From SBAX01 sp043806315 (lineage in GTDB: Bacteria; Planctomycetota; Phycisphaerae; UBA1845), in NCBI GenBank assembly GCA_043806315.1, contig JAZDHF010000081.1, forward strand, positions 1-7,700: a DNA stretch of 7,700 nucleotides. Reading direction: 5' to 3'. Below, piece after piece: positions 1 to 5,972 of the stretch. A program made the position numbers and the translations under genes. The notes beneath the pieces are model-generated. The model was not told the origin of the DNA, made no database searches, and saw only the letters and a list, made by a program, of their open reading frames with translations. Within the stretch, counting starts at the first letter, position 1, and the number at the start of each line of letters is the position of its first letter.

Positions 1-188
1 TCGGAACCCGCAATAAGCAGAGCTACTTCTCCCTCAATAAGGACCACAAGACCCACCTGATCTACCTGGGGAAGAAGCGCCAGGAGCGTGCCAAGGAATA
101 CTCCGCCAACTACAAGAAGCTTCTGGCTATCGTCGACGACATGACCCTTCTGAACATGACCCTGCTTAAGGAAGACGCCTGCCTCTGA
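1..188 (+). CDS. 3' end of a DUF6788-like protein (5' end outside window)
   Basis: An open frame enters from the left edge (first full codon at base 3) and ends at TGA 186-188, giving 61 visible residues. The peptide is basic and reads like a compact alpha/beta C-terminus: YFSLNKDHKTHLIYLGKKR, then a helical stretch with NYKKLLAIVDDMTLLNMTLL. The pattern of a short beta hairpin, YLGKKR and a helical tail resembles C-termini I associate with DUF6788 proteins, small proteins of unknown role often found near mobile DNA. That match is from memory and unverified. The region looks less GC-rich than the genes to its right, which would fit an acquired segment. Coding is well supported by sequence character; the family name is tentative. 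Confidence 0.6.
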   Translation, partial: GTRNKQSYFSLNKDHKTHLIYLGKKRQERAKEYSANYKKLLAIVDDMTLLNMTLLKEDACL

Positions 189-227
189 CGGCCGAATCAG
201 GCTGGAAAAACTTCTGACTGTCGAGTT

Positions 228-429
228 AGAGACTGTAGCATCAATACAGAGTACGTAGTGCCTGACGCAACGCGAATTCGAAGGTTTTTCTCGGGAAGTC
301 GCTGGGAGAGATGTGGAACGGGAGCATTCCCCAAGCGCGTTACTATTTTCGGATGCTTGCCCCATGATTCCTTAGCCTTTTTTGCTCACGCCTCGAATGG
401 CGTCGCTCTGTAACGTTGCTACAGTCTCT
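228..429. repeat. 13-bp perfect inverted repeat, 176-base interior
   Basis: Left arm 228-240 (agagactgtagca) and right arm 417-429 (tgctacagtctct) are perfect reverse complements. The right arm shares base 429 with the left arm of the next inverted repeat, so the two structures abut. No obvious open frame or second-level hairpin was found in the 176-base interior. It could be the ends of a small non-autonomous element or a domain of a structured RNA. Confidence 0.6.
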
Positions 430-455
430 CTGTTTACCGTGTTTTTGGAGTTACG

Positions 456-484
456 AACTGCGTTTTTCGCGTGAAAACGCAGTT
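456..484. repeat. perfect 11-bp hairpin, 7-base loop
   Basis: Stem arms are 456-466 (aactgcgtttt) and 474-484 (aaaacgcagtt) with loop tcgcgtg. It sits inside the 429-587 inverted repeat. Confidence 0.65.
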
Positions 485-510
485 GCAACCCTATCAACCA
501 CCGAACACAA

Positions 511-569
511 GGCCTGTTTGGGCGCCGCTTAAACGTGGAACAATGCGAATTCTCCGGGAAAAACAGGCC
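511..569. repeat. 9-bp inverted repeat within the 429-587 structure
   Basis: Arms 511-519 (ggcctgttt) and 561-569 (aaacaggcc) are perfect reverse complements 41 bases apart. It is the second inner stem of the 429-587 element. Confidence 0.5.
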
Positions 570-675
570 CCAGAAACGGTAAACAGATACCAAAAAAGAC
601 CGAATTTCGCGTCACGGGTGCGGAAGTTGGGTTGGCCGACGACTCGGCACGGCGCCACATCCATTCGACCGACAG

Positions 676-1737
676 TTATGGCTTTCCACGATCGTCGAGG
701 AGGAGGGATTCGGGGTCGTCGTGCTGCGGCTTGTACTCGGCGATGAGTTTGCGGATTCGCGGTTGGTCGGGATTGAGTTCCAGCGAACGATGCCAGTGTT
801 CCAAGGCGCGGTCGCGGAACTCGGTGCGGGTCTTGTCTTCGAGGTAGTGGATCATGGCGAGGGAGCCGAGGCCGGCATGGGCGCGGGGCAATCGCCAGTC
901 GCAGGTTAAGGCTTGGTCGTAGGCCCGCTCCGCGGCTACGAAATCGCGGGAGCGGAACAGGCAGTAGCCCAAGGCCTCATACGCGGCGGCGAGGTTGGGG
1001 TCCATCTCAATCGCTTGCAGCAACGACTGCCGGGCCATCTTGAGACGATCCTGGTTCATGTACGTGGAGGCGAGGTTCACCAGAACAAGCGGCTGACGGC
1101 TGTCACGTTCCAGCGCCTCCCGATAGGCGCGGATCGCCTCGTAGTATTTCTGCTGGGCGTCCAGCGCCACACCCAGGTTGACGTAAGCATGAGGGCGCGC
1201 ACTGTCGATCTCGATGGCCTTCTCGAAGCGTTCGACAGCCTGGGTGAAGTCGCCCGTCTGCTGGTAGCACACCCCGAGGTTGAGTTGGGTGTCGAAGTCG
1301 TCGGGCCTAAGCTCAACGGCGTGCAGGTAGGCCTGGACCGCGTCCTTCACTCTCTGCGTGAAGTGGTAGAGCTGGGCGAGGTTGAAGGTGTCATCGAAGG
1401 AGAACGGGTTGCGGCGGATGGCCTCGACGAACGAGTCGATGGCTTGTTCATACTCGCCCATGCGGCGGTAAATCAGGCCCAAGTTGGAATGGGCGACCGC
1501 CATTTGTGGGGAGAGCTTGGCCGCCTCTTGAAACGCGGCCAACGCGGCTTCGAGGTCGTCGCTCTTGAGGCATTCCTCCCCGCGTCGGAGTTGTTGCCGG
1601 GCCTGAACTTGGCGAATTGAGGCACATCCGCAGGCCAATAGCATCACGGTTAAGCACGCCGCGGCGCAATACCACGGCATGGTGACGGGCGTGGAGATTC
1701 GCCGGCTGGGCCGGCCTCGGCTACTTGTTCGTTTCAT
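676..1737 (-). CDS. TPR-repeat lipoprotein
   Basis: A 353-residue protein. An N-terminal basic stretch (residues 1-17) precedes a hydrophobic segment (about 20-35) ending in a lipobox-like LLACGC, with Cys36 or Cys38 as the likely lipidated residue. The protein is therefore probably exported and membrane-anchored. From about residue 45 to 324 it is made of roughly eight tetratricopeptide repeats with the usual G-Y/A spacing, for example AHSNLGLIYRRMGEYEQAID (83-102) and HAYVNLGVALDAQQKYYEAI (183-202). The last repeat carries an insertion around 297-310. TPR arrays are protein-binding scaffolds; no enzymatic domain is visible, so the partner is unknown. The start is backed by GGAGGGAG about seven bases upstream, while an internal ATG at residue 20, directly before the hydrophobic segment, has no such site. 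It stands alone: the upstream neighbour is a transposase remnant. Confidence 0.88.
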   Translation of the reverse strand: MKRTSSRGRPSRRISTPVTMPWYCAAACLTVMLLACGCASIRQVQARQQLRRGEECLKSDDLEAALAAFQEAAKLSPQMAVAHSNLGLIYRRMGEYEQAIDSFVEAIRRNPFSFDDTFNLAQLYHFTQRVKDAVQAYLHAVELRPDDFDTQLNLGVCYQQTGDFTQAVERFEKAIEIDSARPHAYVNLGVALDAQQKYYEAIRAYREALERDSRQPLVLVNLASTYMNQDRLKMARQSLLQAIEMDPNLAAAYEALGYCLFRSRDFVAAERAYDQALTCDWRLPRAHAGLGSLAMIHYLEDKTRTEFRDRALEHWHRSLELNPDQPRIRKLIAEYKPQHDDPESLLLDDRGKP

Positions 1738-1833
1738 CCATCGCTCCCTCCGCGGAGCCTGGGGCGCGCAGGCCCGGCACGTTCACTTACGAATCTATCG
1801 ACCTTACAGGCGTCGGGCGTTCAGTCCTCCAGC

Positions 1834-1847
1834 GGCCTGTTGAAAAA
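1834..1847. repeat. candidate insertion-sequence end
   Basis: The motif GGCCTGTTGAAAAA resembles terminal repeats of some DDE insertion sequences (from memory). It lies about 75 bases beyond the stop codon of the transposase remnant, where an IS end is expected. No matching inverted copy was found on the other side of the remnant, so the element would be truncated. Confidence 0.35.
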
Positions 1848-1922
1848 CGTGTGGCACGCTGAGGTTTGGCCATTTTGTGGGGTGTCGGCGGTGGTGCCTG
1901 CGGCGGCGGTCGTGCCCAAGGG

Positions 1923-2312
1923 TCAGCCCGTGGCCGAGTAGAGCATGGCCGAGACCGCCGGCAGCCTCAATTCCGACGACTTCGTGAGCGATCCGGTGCC
2001 GTACACGAAGTCGTCGGAATCCGGTTGAAGCGTGTTTATAGCATGAGCCCACACCTCGCTTCGGAGTTGTCGGACGAGTTCCTGCGTCGAGAGCCGCTCG
2101 TGCGGTCGTTTCGATTGCCACTTCGGCAGGGGCAGCCGTCCGGTTGGCGTATCCGTTCCATAGGCCCGGGCCGCGGCCAACAGCAGGATCGAATAGCCGG
2201 CCACCGCCGGCGCCGGCTGACGCTCCACCGACTGCACCGCGCGAACCTGGGCCTCACCCACGCCGATAATCTGCTTTTCGTGGCGATGATTGACTTCAAT
2301 CTTCCACGCAAA
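1923..2312 (-). pseudogene. C-terminal remnant of a DDE-type transposase
   Basis: In one minus-strand frame the sequence reads WKIEVNHRHEKQIIGVGEAQ, then SVERQPAPAVAGYSILLLAA, and later LPLPKWQSKRP and STQELVRQLR before a TGA at 1923-1925. The W-x-IEVN-x-R-x-EK stretch with a downstream hydrophobic helix is characteristic of the C-terminal third of DDE transposases (IS701/IS4-like in appearance; the exact family is not decided here). The catalytic N-terminal part is absent. In-frame stops occur at 2313-2315 and 2334-2336, and the bases just upstream (…ctgtagtttgcgtgg) look like a shifted LYLRW motif, which suggests small indels. A 112-residue frame could start at GTG 2261, but a functional protein is unlikely. 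It marks a past IS insertion between the TPR gene and the rsmJ group. Confidence 0.65.
1970..2020. repeat. 17-bp perfect hairpin inside the transposase remnant
   Basis: Arms 1970-1986 (attccgacgacttcgtg) and 2004-2020 (cacgaagtcgtcggaat) pair perfectly across 17 bases with a 17-base spacer. It lies in the last 35 codons of the remnant and encodes the segments DSDDFVY and TKSSEL. Confidence 0.75.
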
Positions 2313-2413
2313 CTACAGGCGAAGACACAGCTTTTATCAACGGGGCTGTCGGCAGAGGCCCTGATCGATGGGAAGTGGATGGACGCGTACCGTTCCAGGC
2401 CCGGCAGGTGTGC

Positions 2414-2432
2414 CACTGTTGGAACAACAGTG
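2414..2432. repeat. palindrome, CACTG family (copy 1)
   Basis: CACTGTTG, loop GAA, CAACAGTG: a perfect 8-bp stem. A further GTG (2410-2412) and CAC (2433-2435) can pair around a single bulged C. Related copies are at 2459-2476 and 7025-7043. Confidence 0.7.
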
Positions 2433-2458
2433 CACGGTCCGGGGTGATCGGAAACGGG

Positions 2459-2476
2459 CACTGCTCAAGAGCAGTG
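2459..2476. repeat. palindrome, CACTG family (copy 2)
   Basis: CACTGCTC, loop AA, GAGCAGTG: a perfect 8-bp stem, 27 bases from copy 1. It differs from copy 1 by stem changes that are matched on the other arm. Confidence 0.7.
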
Positions 2477-2497
2477 GCACGTTGGCCAGACCCTACA

Positions 2498-3277
2498 TTA
2501 GGTTCCAACTACGTATACATCGTAGCGGACCCTCGTTCCACGGCAGGTCGTGGTCGGCTTGGGGCCGAGCGGGGGTGCGTGGGGCTGACGCTTGACCACC
2601 ACACGCTTCTTTGCGACCCGGCGGGCCAGATCGAAAAGCTCGCCGGCGTCCGGGTCGTCGCCCACCAGTCGGCGACAGACTCGCATCTCCTTTTTCACCA
2701 GCGCGGACTTCTTTGACGGCGGGTACATCGGGTCGATGTAAATCGTGTCCGGCGCGAAGGCGTCGGTCATCGTTCGAAGAACGTCGCGGGCGTCGCCGAG
2801 GACAAATCTCAACCGAGCGAGAACTTCGTCGAGCTTGGGAGAGCGACCGCCTGCTCGGGCGATTCCGTCATGGACCAAGGCCGCAAGCACCGGCGAACGC
2901 TCGATGGCCGTCACGGTACAACCCAGACATGCTAGAAGAAACGAATCCCGCCCGAGACCGGCTGTGGCGTCGACCAGGGAGACCGGACCATTGCGAAGCC
3001 CGACGGCTTGGGCTATCGGCTGGCGACGAGTTCGTCCCGACACCCGGCGGTAACCCGCGGCGCCACCGACGAAGTCCACGTAGATCGGACGAGAAGACCC
3101 GCGGCACGTCTCACGCAGTTCGAGTCTCGCAGGGGATAGCGCGAGGACAAACTCCGGTCGGTGTTCCATCGAGATCGCATCGCCCTCGAGGTATGGCAGG
3201 GCCAGTTCCCGCGCCAAGGACACGGCTGCGAAACGAAGGCGATCATCACCGCTTTCGGCGGTGACGACGATCCGCAC
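2498..3277 (-). CDS. rsmJ: 16S rRNA (guanine(1516)-N(2))-methyltransferase RsmJ
   Basis: A class I SAM-dependent methyltransferase of about 259 residues. By homology it methylates N2 of G1516 of 16S rRNA (E. coli numbering) in the cytoplasm. Family hallmarks run in order: IYVDFVGG (65-72), the SAM-binding DATAGLGRDSF (103-113), ERSPVLAALVHDG (126-138), GDARD (161-165), the catalytic-type IDPMYP (181-186), KSALVKKEMRV (190-200), KRVVVKR (224-230) and the C-terminal YDVYVV. The open frame extends to an ATG at 3505, but those codons overlap the end of the upstream gene and do not look like RsmJ. The GTG at 3277 gives an N-terminus VRIVVTAESGDDRL that fits the family's start and its usual length of about 250. 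No clear Shine-Dalgarno site precedes it, so coupling to the upstream gene 29 bases away is likely. The link to exosortase genes looks positional rather than functional. Confidence 0.9.
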   Translation of the reverse strand: MRIVVTAESGDDRLRFAAVSLARELALPYLEGDAISMEHRPEFVLALSPARLELRETCRGSSRPIYVDFVGGAAGYRRVSGRTRRQPIAQAVGLRNGPVSLVDATAGLGRDSFLLACLGCTVTAIERSPVLAALVHDGIARAGGRSPKLDEVLARLRFVLGDARDVLRTMTDAFAPDTIYIDPMYPPSKKSALVKKEMRVCRRLVGDDPDAGELFDLARRVAKKRVVVKRQPHAPPLGPKPTTTCRGTRVRYDVYVVGT

Positions 3278-3306
3278 GGGGTTGACGGTTTCGCGGGTCA
3301 AGGGAA

Positions 3307-3972
3307 TCAAGAGGGACAGCCGCGCAGCGGTGTCGACAACGACGGCGGTTCGTGCTTCGCCGACGAACCGGGCGACGGTAGAAGGGTCGCCCAGTCGGTG
3401 CGGCGGAAGGTGACCAGGATCCAAACGAAGACCGGGGCGATGAAGGCCGTCACGGGCGACATAACTACCACCTTCAGAAGGATGCCCAAGAGCCGTTTGG
3501 TCCACAGCCCCAACTCGAATTGGTTGAATACGTCGGGGTTACTGAAGGCGTCGACCAAACGGAGGGTGAGTTGCAATCCCACGAAGGCCGTGATTAGGGG
3601 CATCGCCCAGACCATCGCCGCAAGGCGTCGCCGCCAAGGAATCGGAGTCGCGAGGACCAACGAAGCGGTGAAAGCCGCCGGTAGGTAGCCCATCTTTCGA
3701 GTGCTTCGGTCTTGTTCGAAGGTGCCTCCTGCGCGCGTTCGAATGTTCTCAAGCTTGATTTCCCAGTCGACCGCGTTCTTGTTCGCGGGCGACGGGTCGA
3801 GCACTCTGAAACGGGTCCGGCCTGCGCTCCCGAAAACATGGAAGGCCAAGTTGCCGGCGTAACAGAACAGACCGGCGTAACCTCGCTGAACGCCCGGCCA
3901 GGGAACCCACAGCAGCGCGTAGATAACGACGATCTTGAGGAGGAATGCGCTGATGAGCTTACGCGGAGACAT
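3307..3972 (-). CDS. exosortase-linked polytopic membrane protein
   Basis: A 221-residue membrane protein. Hydrophobic segments lie at about 8-26, 33-48, 97-112, 117-140 and 162-188. A polar stretch (50-93, with FRVLDPSPANKNAVDWEIKL) separates the second and third, and the tail after 190 is polar. The first Met shown here opens MSPRKLISAFLLK, a normal membrane-protein start. An upstream in-frame ATG at 4080 would add 36 residues overlapping the exosortase gene and lacks membrane-protein character. The chosen ATG overlaps the end of xrtH by 14 bases and has no Shine-Dalgarno site, which points to translational coupling and joint function. I recall NCBI using the name 'exosortase H-associated membrane protein' for genes in this position; I could not verify that this protein belongs there. 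No catalytic motif is recognised. A role in assisting XrtH or in moving or anchoring its substrates is inferred from position only. Confidence 0.82.
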   Translation of the reverse strand: MSPRKLISAFLLKIVVIYALLWVPWPGVQRGYAGLFCYAGNLAFHVFGSAGRTRFRVLDPSPANKNAVDWEIKLENIRTRAGGTFEQDRSTRKMGYLPAAFTASLVLATPIPWRRRLAAMVWAMPLITAFVGLQLTLRLVDAFSNPDVFNQFELGLWTKRLLGILLKVVVMSPVTAFIAPVFVWILVTFRRTDWATLLPSPGSSAKHEPPSLSTPLRGCPS

Positions 3973-4582
3973 CGGCAGGCCGTGGTTTGGGGCGTGTGGC
4001 CCAGAGCGCCCACATCGTCCAGAAGAAAAGGGATAAGACGATGAACGCCGGCTGCCACACGTCCACGTGCATGGTTTCAAACGCCGCAGGCCAATAAATC
4101 CCCGTGTAAAAGAGCGACACGATTCGGATCAGATTGATGGTCAGGAGCAGGAAAGTTCCGGCGAAGAGGGCCGGGAGCTTGGAGCGGAACGACGCGGGGA
4201 AGGCCAATACCGCGGCGACGAACAGGGCCGTCGGCTCGATCGCGTCACAGCCGTGGGCGATGTTGATGGAGTAACGCCGGGAACTGATGATCGTCTTGTC
4301 GGTGGTGGCGGCCTCGCCGAAGAAGTTGAGGATCGCGGTCGAAACCGCGGCGTTGGCCTTCTGCAACCCGGGTAGGGCCTTCTTGTTCAACACGGGGATG
4401 AAGGTGAGGGCGTAGAAGACGCCCATCAATAGGGCGAAGAGGCCGACGAACTGAAAGACGGGCCTCTTGTTGTGGAACCACGCGAACCGGCGCCGATCAG
4501 AGCCGGGAGCGGAAGCGCCCGGCGACGATCCCCGCGCTCCTTGTACAGACCGTCGCGTTGGGTCGAAAGAGTGTCTACGCAT
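3959..4582 (-). CDS. xrtH: exosortase H (IPTLxxWG-CTERM sorting enzyme)
   Basis: A membrane-embedded cysteine protease/transpeptidase of the exosortase/archaeosortase family, expected to cut proteins with an IPTL-CTERM tail and help place them on the cell surface. From the ATG at 4582 it has 207 residues. The active-site motifs are intact: GCDAIEP with Cys112, NLIRIVSLFYTG with Arg153, and FETMHVDVWQP with His172. Hydrophobic segments lie at about 42-64, 118-132, 136-159 and 178-195. The N-terminus is a basic cytoplasmic tail. A second start at ATG 4609 adds nine residues, but GGAG lies four bases before 4582 and nothing similar lies before 4609; the choice is not firm. The gene overlaps the membrane protein downstream, and a protein with the matching tail is encoded about 700 bases upstream. 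The H subtype rests on that partner tail and on overall shape. Confidence 0.88.
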   Translation of the reverse strand: MRRHSFDPTRRSVQGARGSSPGASAPGSDRRRFAWFHNKRPVFQFVGLFALLMGVFYALTFIPVLNKKALPGLQKANAAVSTAILNFFGEAATTDKTIISSRRYSINIAHGCDAIEPTALFVAAVLAFPASFRSKLPALFAGTFLLLTINLIRIVSLFYTGIYWPAAFETMHVDVWQPAFIVLSLFFWTMWALWATRPKPRPADVSA

Positions 4583-4647
4583 ATCGCTCCACTTCGCCCG
4601 GAAGGGCATTCAGAGTGCGTCCCCGAACCCCTCTCCCCCGCCGGGGG

Positions 4648-4687
4648 GTCGGACGAGCCGACCGAGGGTCAGACGAGCCGACCGAGG
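4648..4687. repeat. two tandem copies of a 20-base unit
   Basis: GTCGGACGAGCCGACCGAGG (4648-4667) is followed directly by a copy with one change, G to A at the fourth base (4668-4687). Each unit carries the hairpin-forming core CGG-ACGAG-CCG or a near version. Two 10-base copies of GAGGGTCCG(G/A) follow at 4691-4710. The wider segment, from CCCCTCTCCC (about 4628) to GGGTGAGGGGG (about 4717-4727), is a loose inverted repeat. Confidence 0.65.
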
Positions 4688-4757
4688 AGGGAGGGTCCGG
4701 GAGGGTCCGAGGGCAGGGTGAGGGGGTCTCAGGACGCACACCTAACGAATGCAGCGC

Positions 4758-4772
4758 CGCCCATTCTGGGCG
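4758..4772. repeat. short palindrome, 6-bp stem
   Basis: CGCCCA, loop TTC, TGGGCG. It has the same compact design (three-base loop) as the other intergenic hairpins. Confidence 0.45.
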
Positions 4773-4862
4773 TCGCCCGACGCAGGCGCGGGTCCCAACT
4801 CTGACCTTGTACACATCTTCGATCCGAAATCGCATCGAGCACCGACCCCGGCGTTGGCGGTA

Positions 4863-4879
4863 GCACCCTGGAAGGGTGC
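4863..4879. repeat. short palindrome, 7-bp stem
   Basis: GCACCCT, loop GGA, AGGGTGC: a perfect stem. It lies 10 bases before the first CCCAGCG palindrome. Confidence 0.6.
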
Positions 4880-4889
4880 CCGAGGATAG

Positions 4890-4909
4890 CCCAGCGATTC
4901 ATCGCTGGG
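4890..4909. repeat. palindrome, CCCAGCG family (copy 1)
   Basis: CCCAGCGAT, loop TC, ATCGCTGGG: a perfect 9-bp stem. The flank ATAG at 4886-4889 is shared, in inverted orientation, with copy 2 at 5007-5026. Confidence 0.75.
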
Positions 4910-4932
4910 ACATCGCCGAACCACCTCTCCCC

Positions 4933-4979
4933 TCCCCCGCTCGGATCGGGCGAGAAACTCGCCCGATCCGAGCGGGGGA
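4933..4979. repeat. 22-bp perfect hairpin with AAA loop
   Basis: Arms 4933-4954 and 4958-4979 are perfect reverse complements over 22 bases, with GGATCGGGCGAG immediately before the loop. The stem is very GC-rich and the loop is only AAA (4955-4957). It is bracketed by the two inverted copies of the CCCAGCG palindrome. Confidence 0.85.
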
Positions 4980-5006
4980 AAGGAAAAACATGCGGACCGA
5001 CCGGTT

Positions 5007-5026
5007 CCCAGCGTTAAAACGCTGGG
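5007..5026. repeat. palindrome, CCCAGCG family (copy 2, inverted)
   Basis: CCCAGCGTT, loop AA, AACGCTGGG: a perfect 9-bp stem. With its 3' flank CTAT it is the inverted counterpart of copy 1. The single stem difference (A.T in copy 1, T.A here) keeps perfect pairing. Confidence 0.75.
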
Positions 5027-5074
5027 CTATTTTCATTCCGTGCCTCCAGCACTCAGGTCTGGCTCTGCGGAACC

Positions 5075-5094
5075 ACGCCTTCTCAATAAGGCGT
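5075..5094. repeat. short palindrome, 7-bp stem
   Basis: ACGCCTT, loop CTCAAT, AAGGCGT: a perfect stem with a wider loop than the other hairpins. Confidence 0.5.
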
Positions 5095-5211
5095 AGGGTC
5101 ACGACCCGCGTGCAGTGTTCTTCTGCCTCGCCGACGGGTGCCGATTATAACGCCCGCCCTTCCAACGACAATCACGCGGTTCGTCGTTGCAGGTGCAACC
5201 CGACCCGGACA

Positions 5212-5256
5212 AGGAAAGACCCCCGACCGTCGTCGTCCAGGGCGACGGTCGGGGGC
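5212..5256 (-). terminator. terminator-like hairpin after the IPTL-CTERM gene
   Basis: Arms 5220-5232 (cccccgaccgtcg) and 5243-5255 (cgacggtcggggg) form a perfect 13-bp GC-rich stem, 44 bases past the stop of the 5300-5953 gene. On the minus strand the stem is followed by GTCTTTCCTTG, a modest T-rich tract. This fits an intrinsic terminator for the substrate gene, leaving xrtH with a separate promoter. Confidence 0.65.
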
Positions 5257-5299
5257 ATGGTTCACAAGATCACCCGCCATCCATGCGAGTGCGGATCGG

Positions 5300-5953
5300 T
5301 CAGGTCGTTGCCGCCGCCCGACGACGCATGATCACCACCGTCGCGGCCGTCAGAACTAGGAGCGCCATGACAGCCAGGCCCCACTCGGAGACGGTCGGAA
5401 CGCAAACGTCATCCCACACGCCGCCCAGCGCAGCGCAGTCGCAAAAAGTTACGTCTGGGGTGCACACGGCACCCTTCCCGGGTACCGAAGCCGTGCAATG
5501 CTTTTTCAAACCCCCGTTGCAGTCAACGCAGAGCGTCTGGGTTGCAGGCCCTGTATTTTCCCCACAGTCCGCATCGGAGTAGTTGACGGTAATATTGAAC
5601 GACGTGACGCCACTATTTGCAGGCCCGACCAACTTGGTCAAGGTGCCGCCCTCTGTGATCGTCTGGTCTCCTTGGGTGAAGCCGCACGAGTTCGCTGGAA
5701 CGCTTATCTTCACCTGCCCGGACGTAGTACCCGGGCCCGGGCAGAAAAGGTCGCTATCCACGCGGAAGTTGATGTTGTCTAGGTTGACCTGTTGTACTTT
5801 GACCGGACTGAGTCGGATTCCCTGGTTTTCGGCGTTTCCCTGCTTCAGAACGTCAACGTTGATTGTCGCCAGCGTGTCCGCGCGAGAACTGGTCACGAGA
5901 ACGCTTACCAGCAACGCGGACAACGTCAGAAAGGAAAAACGAGACCCTAACAT
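5300..5953 (-). CDS. secreted Cys-rich protein with IPTL-CTERM sorting tail
   Basis: A 217-residue exported protein and the likely substrate of the exosortase encoded nearby. A Sec signal peptide spans residues 1-25, with a probable cut after SSRA. The mature region (26-184) appears beta-rich and carries ten cysteines (71, 90, 130, 142, 145, 153, 164, 171, 173, 184), an even number suited to disulfides. A C-x-C...GGVW...C motif lies at 171-184. The tail has the three-part sorting signal: VPTVSEWG (185-192), a hydrophobic helix (193-209) and RRR (210-212). The first motif is a variant of IPTLSEWG. By family knowledge the tail is removed by XrtH and the protein is surface-displayed. The start is firm: AGGAGGAG sits seven bases before the ATG. 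No known domain is recognised in the mature part, so its role on the surface is unknown. Confidence 0.88.
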   Translation of the reverse strand: MLGSRFSFLTLSALLVSVLVTSSRADTLATINVDVLKQGNAENQGIRLSPVKVQQVNLDNINFRVDSDLFCPGPGTTSGQVKISVPANSCGFTQGDQTITEGGTLTKLVGPANSGVTSFNITVNYSDADCGENTGPATQTLCVDCNGGLKKHCTASVPGKGAVCTPDVTFCDCAALGGVWDDVCVPTVSEWGLAVMALLVLTAATVVIMRRRAAATT

Positions 5954-5972
5954 AACCGTACTCCTCCTATTT

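Larger units (their letters stand above)
429..587. repeat. 12-bp perfect inverted repeat enclosing two hairpins
   Basis: Arms 429-440 (tctgtttaccgt) and 576-587 (acggtaaacaga) are perfect reverse complements. They enclose two further perfect hairpins, at 456-484 and 511-569, so the segment could fold as a closed multi-branch structure. The nesting is seen directly; its role is unknown. Confidence 0.6.
189..675. other. gene-poor spacer with stacked inverted repeats
   Basis: No convincing gene lies here: the open frames on both strands have low-complexity, antisense-like translations and no ribosome binding sites. It looks less GC-rich than the genes to its right. From 228 to 587 it contains two adjoining inverted repeats and two inner hairpins, listed separately. 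No terminator with a GC-rich stem and T-run was found after the flanking gene ends, although a run of six A (592-597) would read as T6 downstream of the minus-strand TPR gene. Confidence 0.6.
2313..2497. other. spacer with two related palindromes
   Basis: No gene is recognisable. The stretch lies between the decayed transposase and the end of rsmJ and carries two hairpins of the same design (2414-2432 and 2459-2476). These would also lie just downstream of the rsmJ stop in its transcript, without a T-run. Confidence 0.5.
4583..5299. other. 717-base spacer rich in perfect hairpins
   Basis: No gene is supported on either strand: open frames here are arginine-rich antisense-like readings that run through the palindromes. 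The spacer holds GC-rich tandem repeats near xrtH, then six perfect hairpins, then the terminator-like hairpin of the IPTL-CTERM gene. Any promoter for xrtH must lie here, but none could be assigned. Confidence 0.6.

Noticed and set aside
913..1620. 235-residue plus-strand open frame
   Set aside because: It lies wholly antisense to the TPR lipoprotein gene, whose repeats and lipobox are clear. The plus-strand reading is a composition by-product.
1866..2447. 193-residue plus-strand open frame
   Set aside because: It is antisense to the transposase remnant, is rich in Arg and Gly, and has no domain or ribosome binding site.
2462..2497. Intrinsic terminator for the rsmJ group
   Set aside because: A hairpin lies just past the rsmJ stop, but no T-run follows it on the minus strand. 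It matches the CACTG palindrome family instead.
2611..3264. 217-residue plus-strand open frame
   Set aside because: It is antisense to rsmJ and arginine/proline-rich, as expected for the opposite strand of GC-rich coding DNA.
3278..3505. N-terminal extension of RsmJ to the ATG at 3505
   Set aside because: The added codons overlap the upstream membrane-protein gene and do not resemble the family. The GTG at 3277 gives the usual length.
4863..5094. Possible CRISPR array or integron attC cluster
   Set aside because: The hairpins differ in sequence, spacing is irregular, and no constant repeat-spacer pattern or integrase-type core sites are visible.
4876..5331. 151-residue plus-strand open frame
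   Set aside because: It runs through five or more perfect hairpins and into the IPTL-CTERM gene antisense. Its translation has no protein-like pattern.
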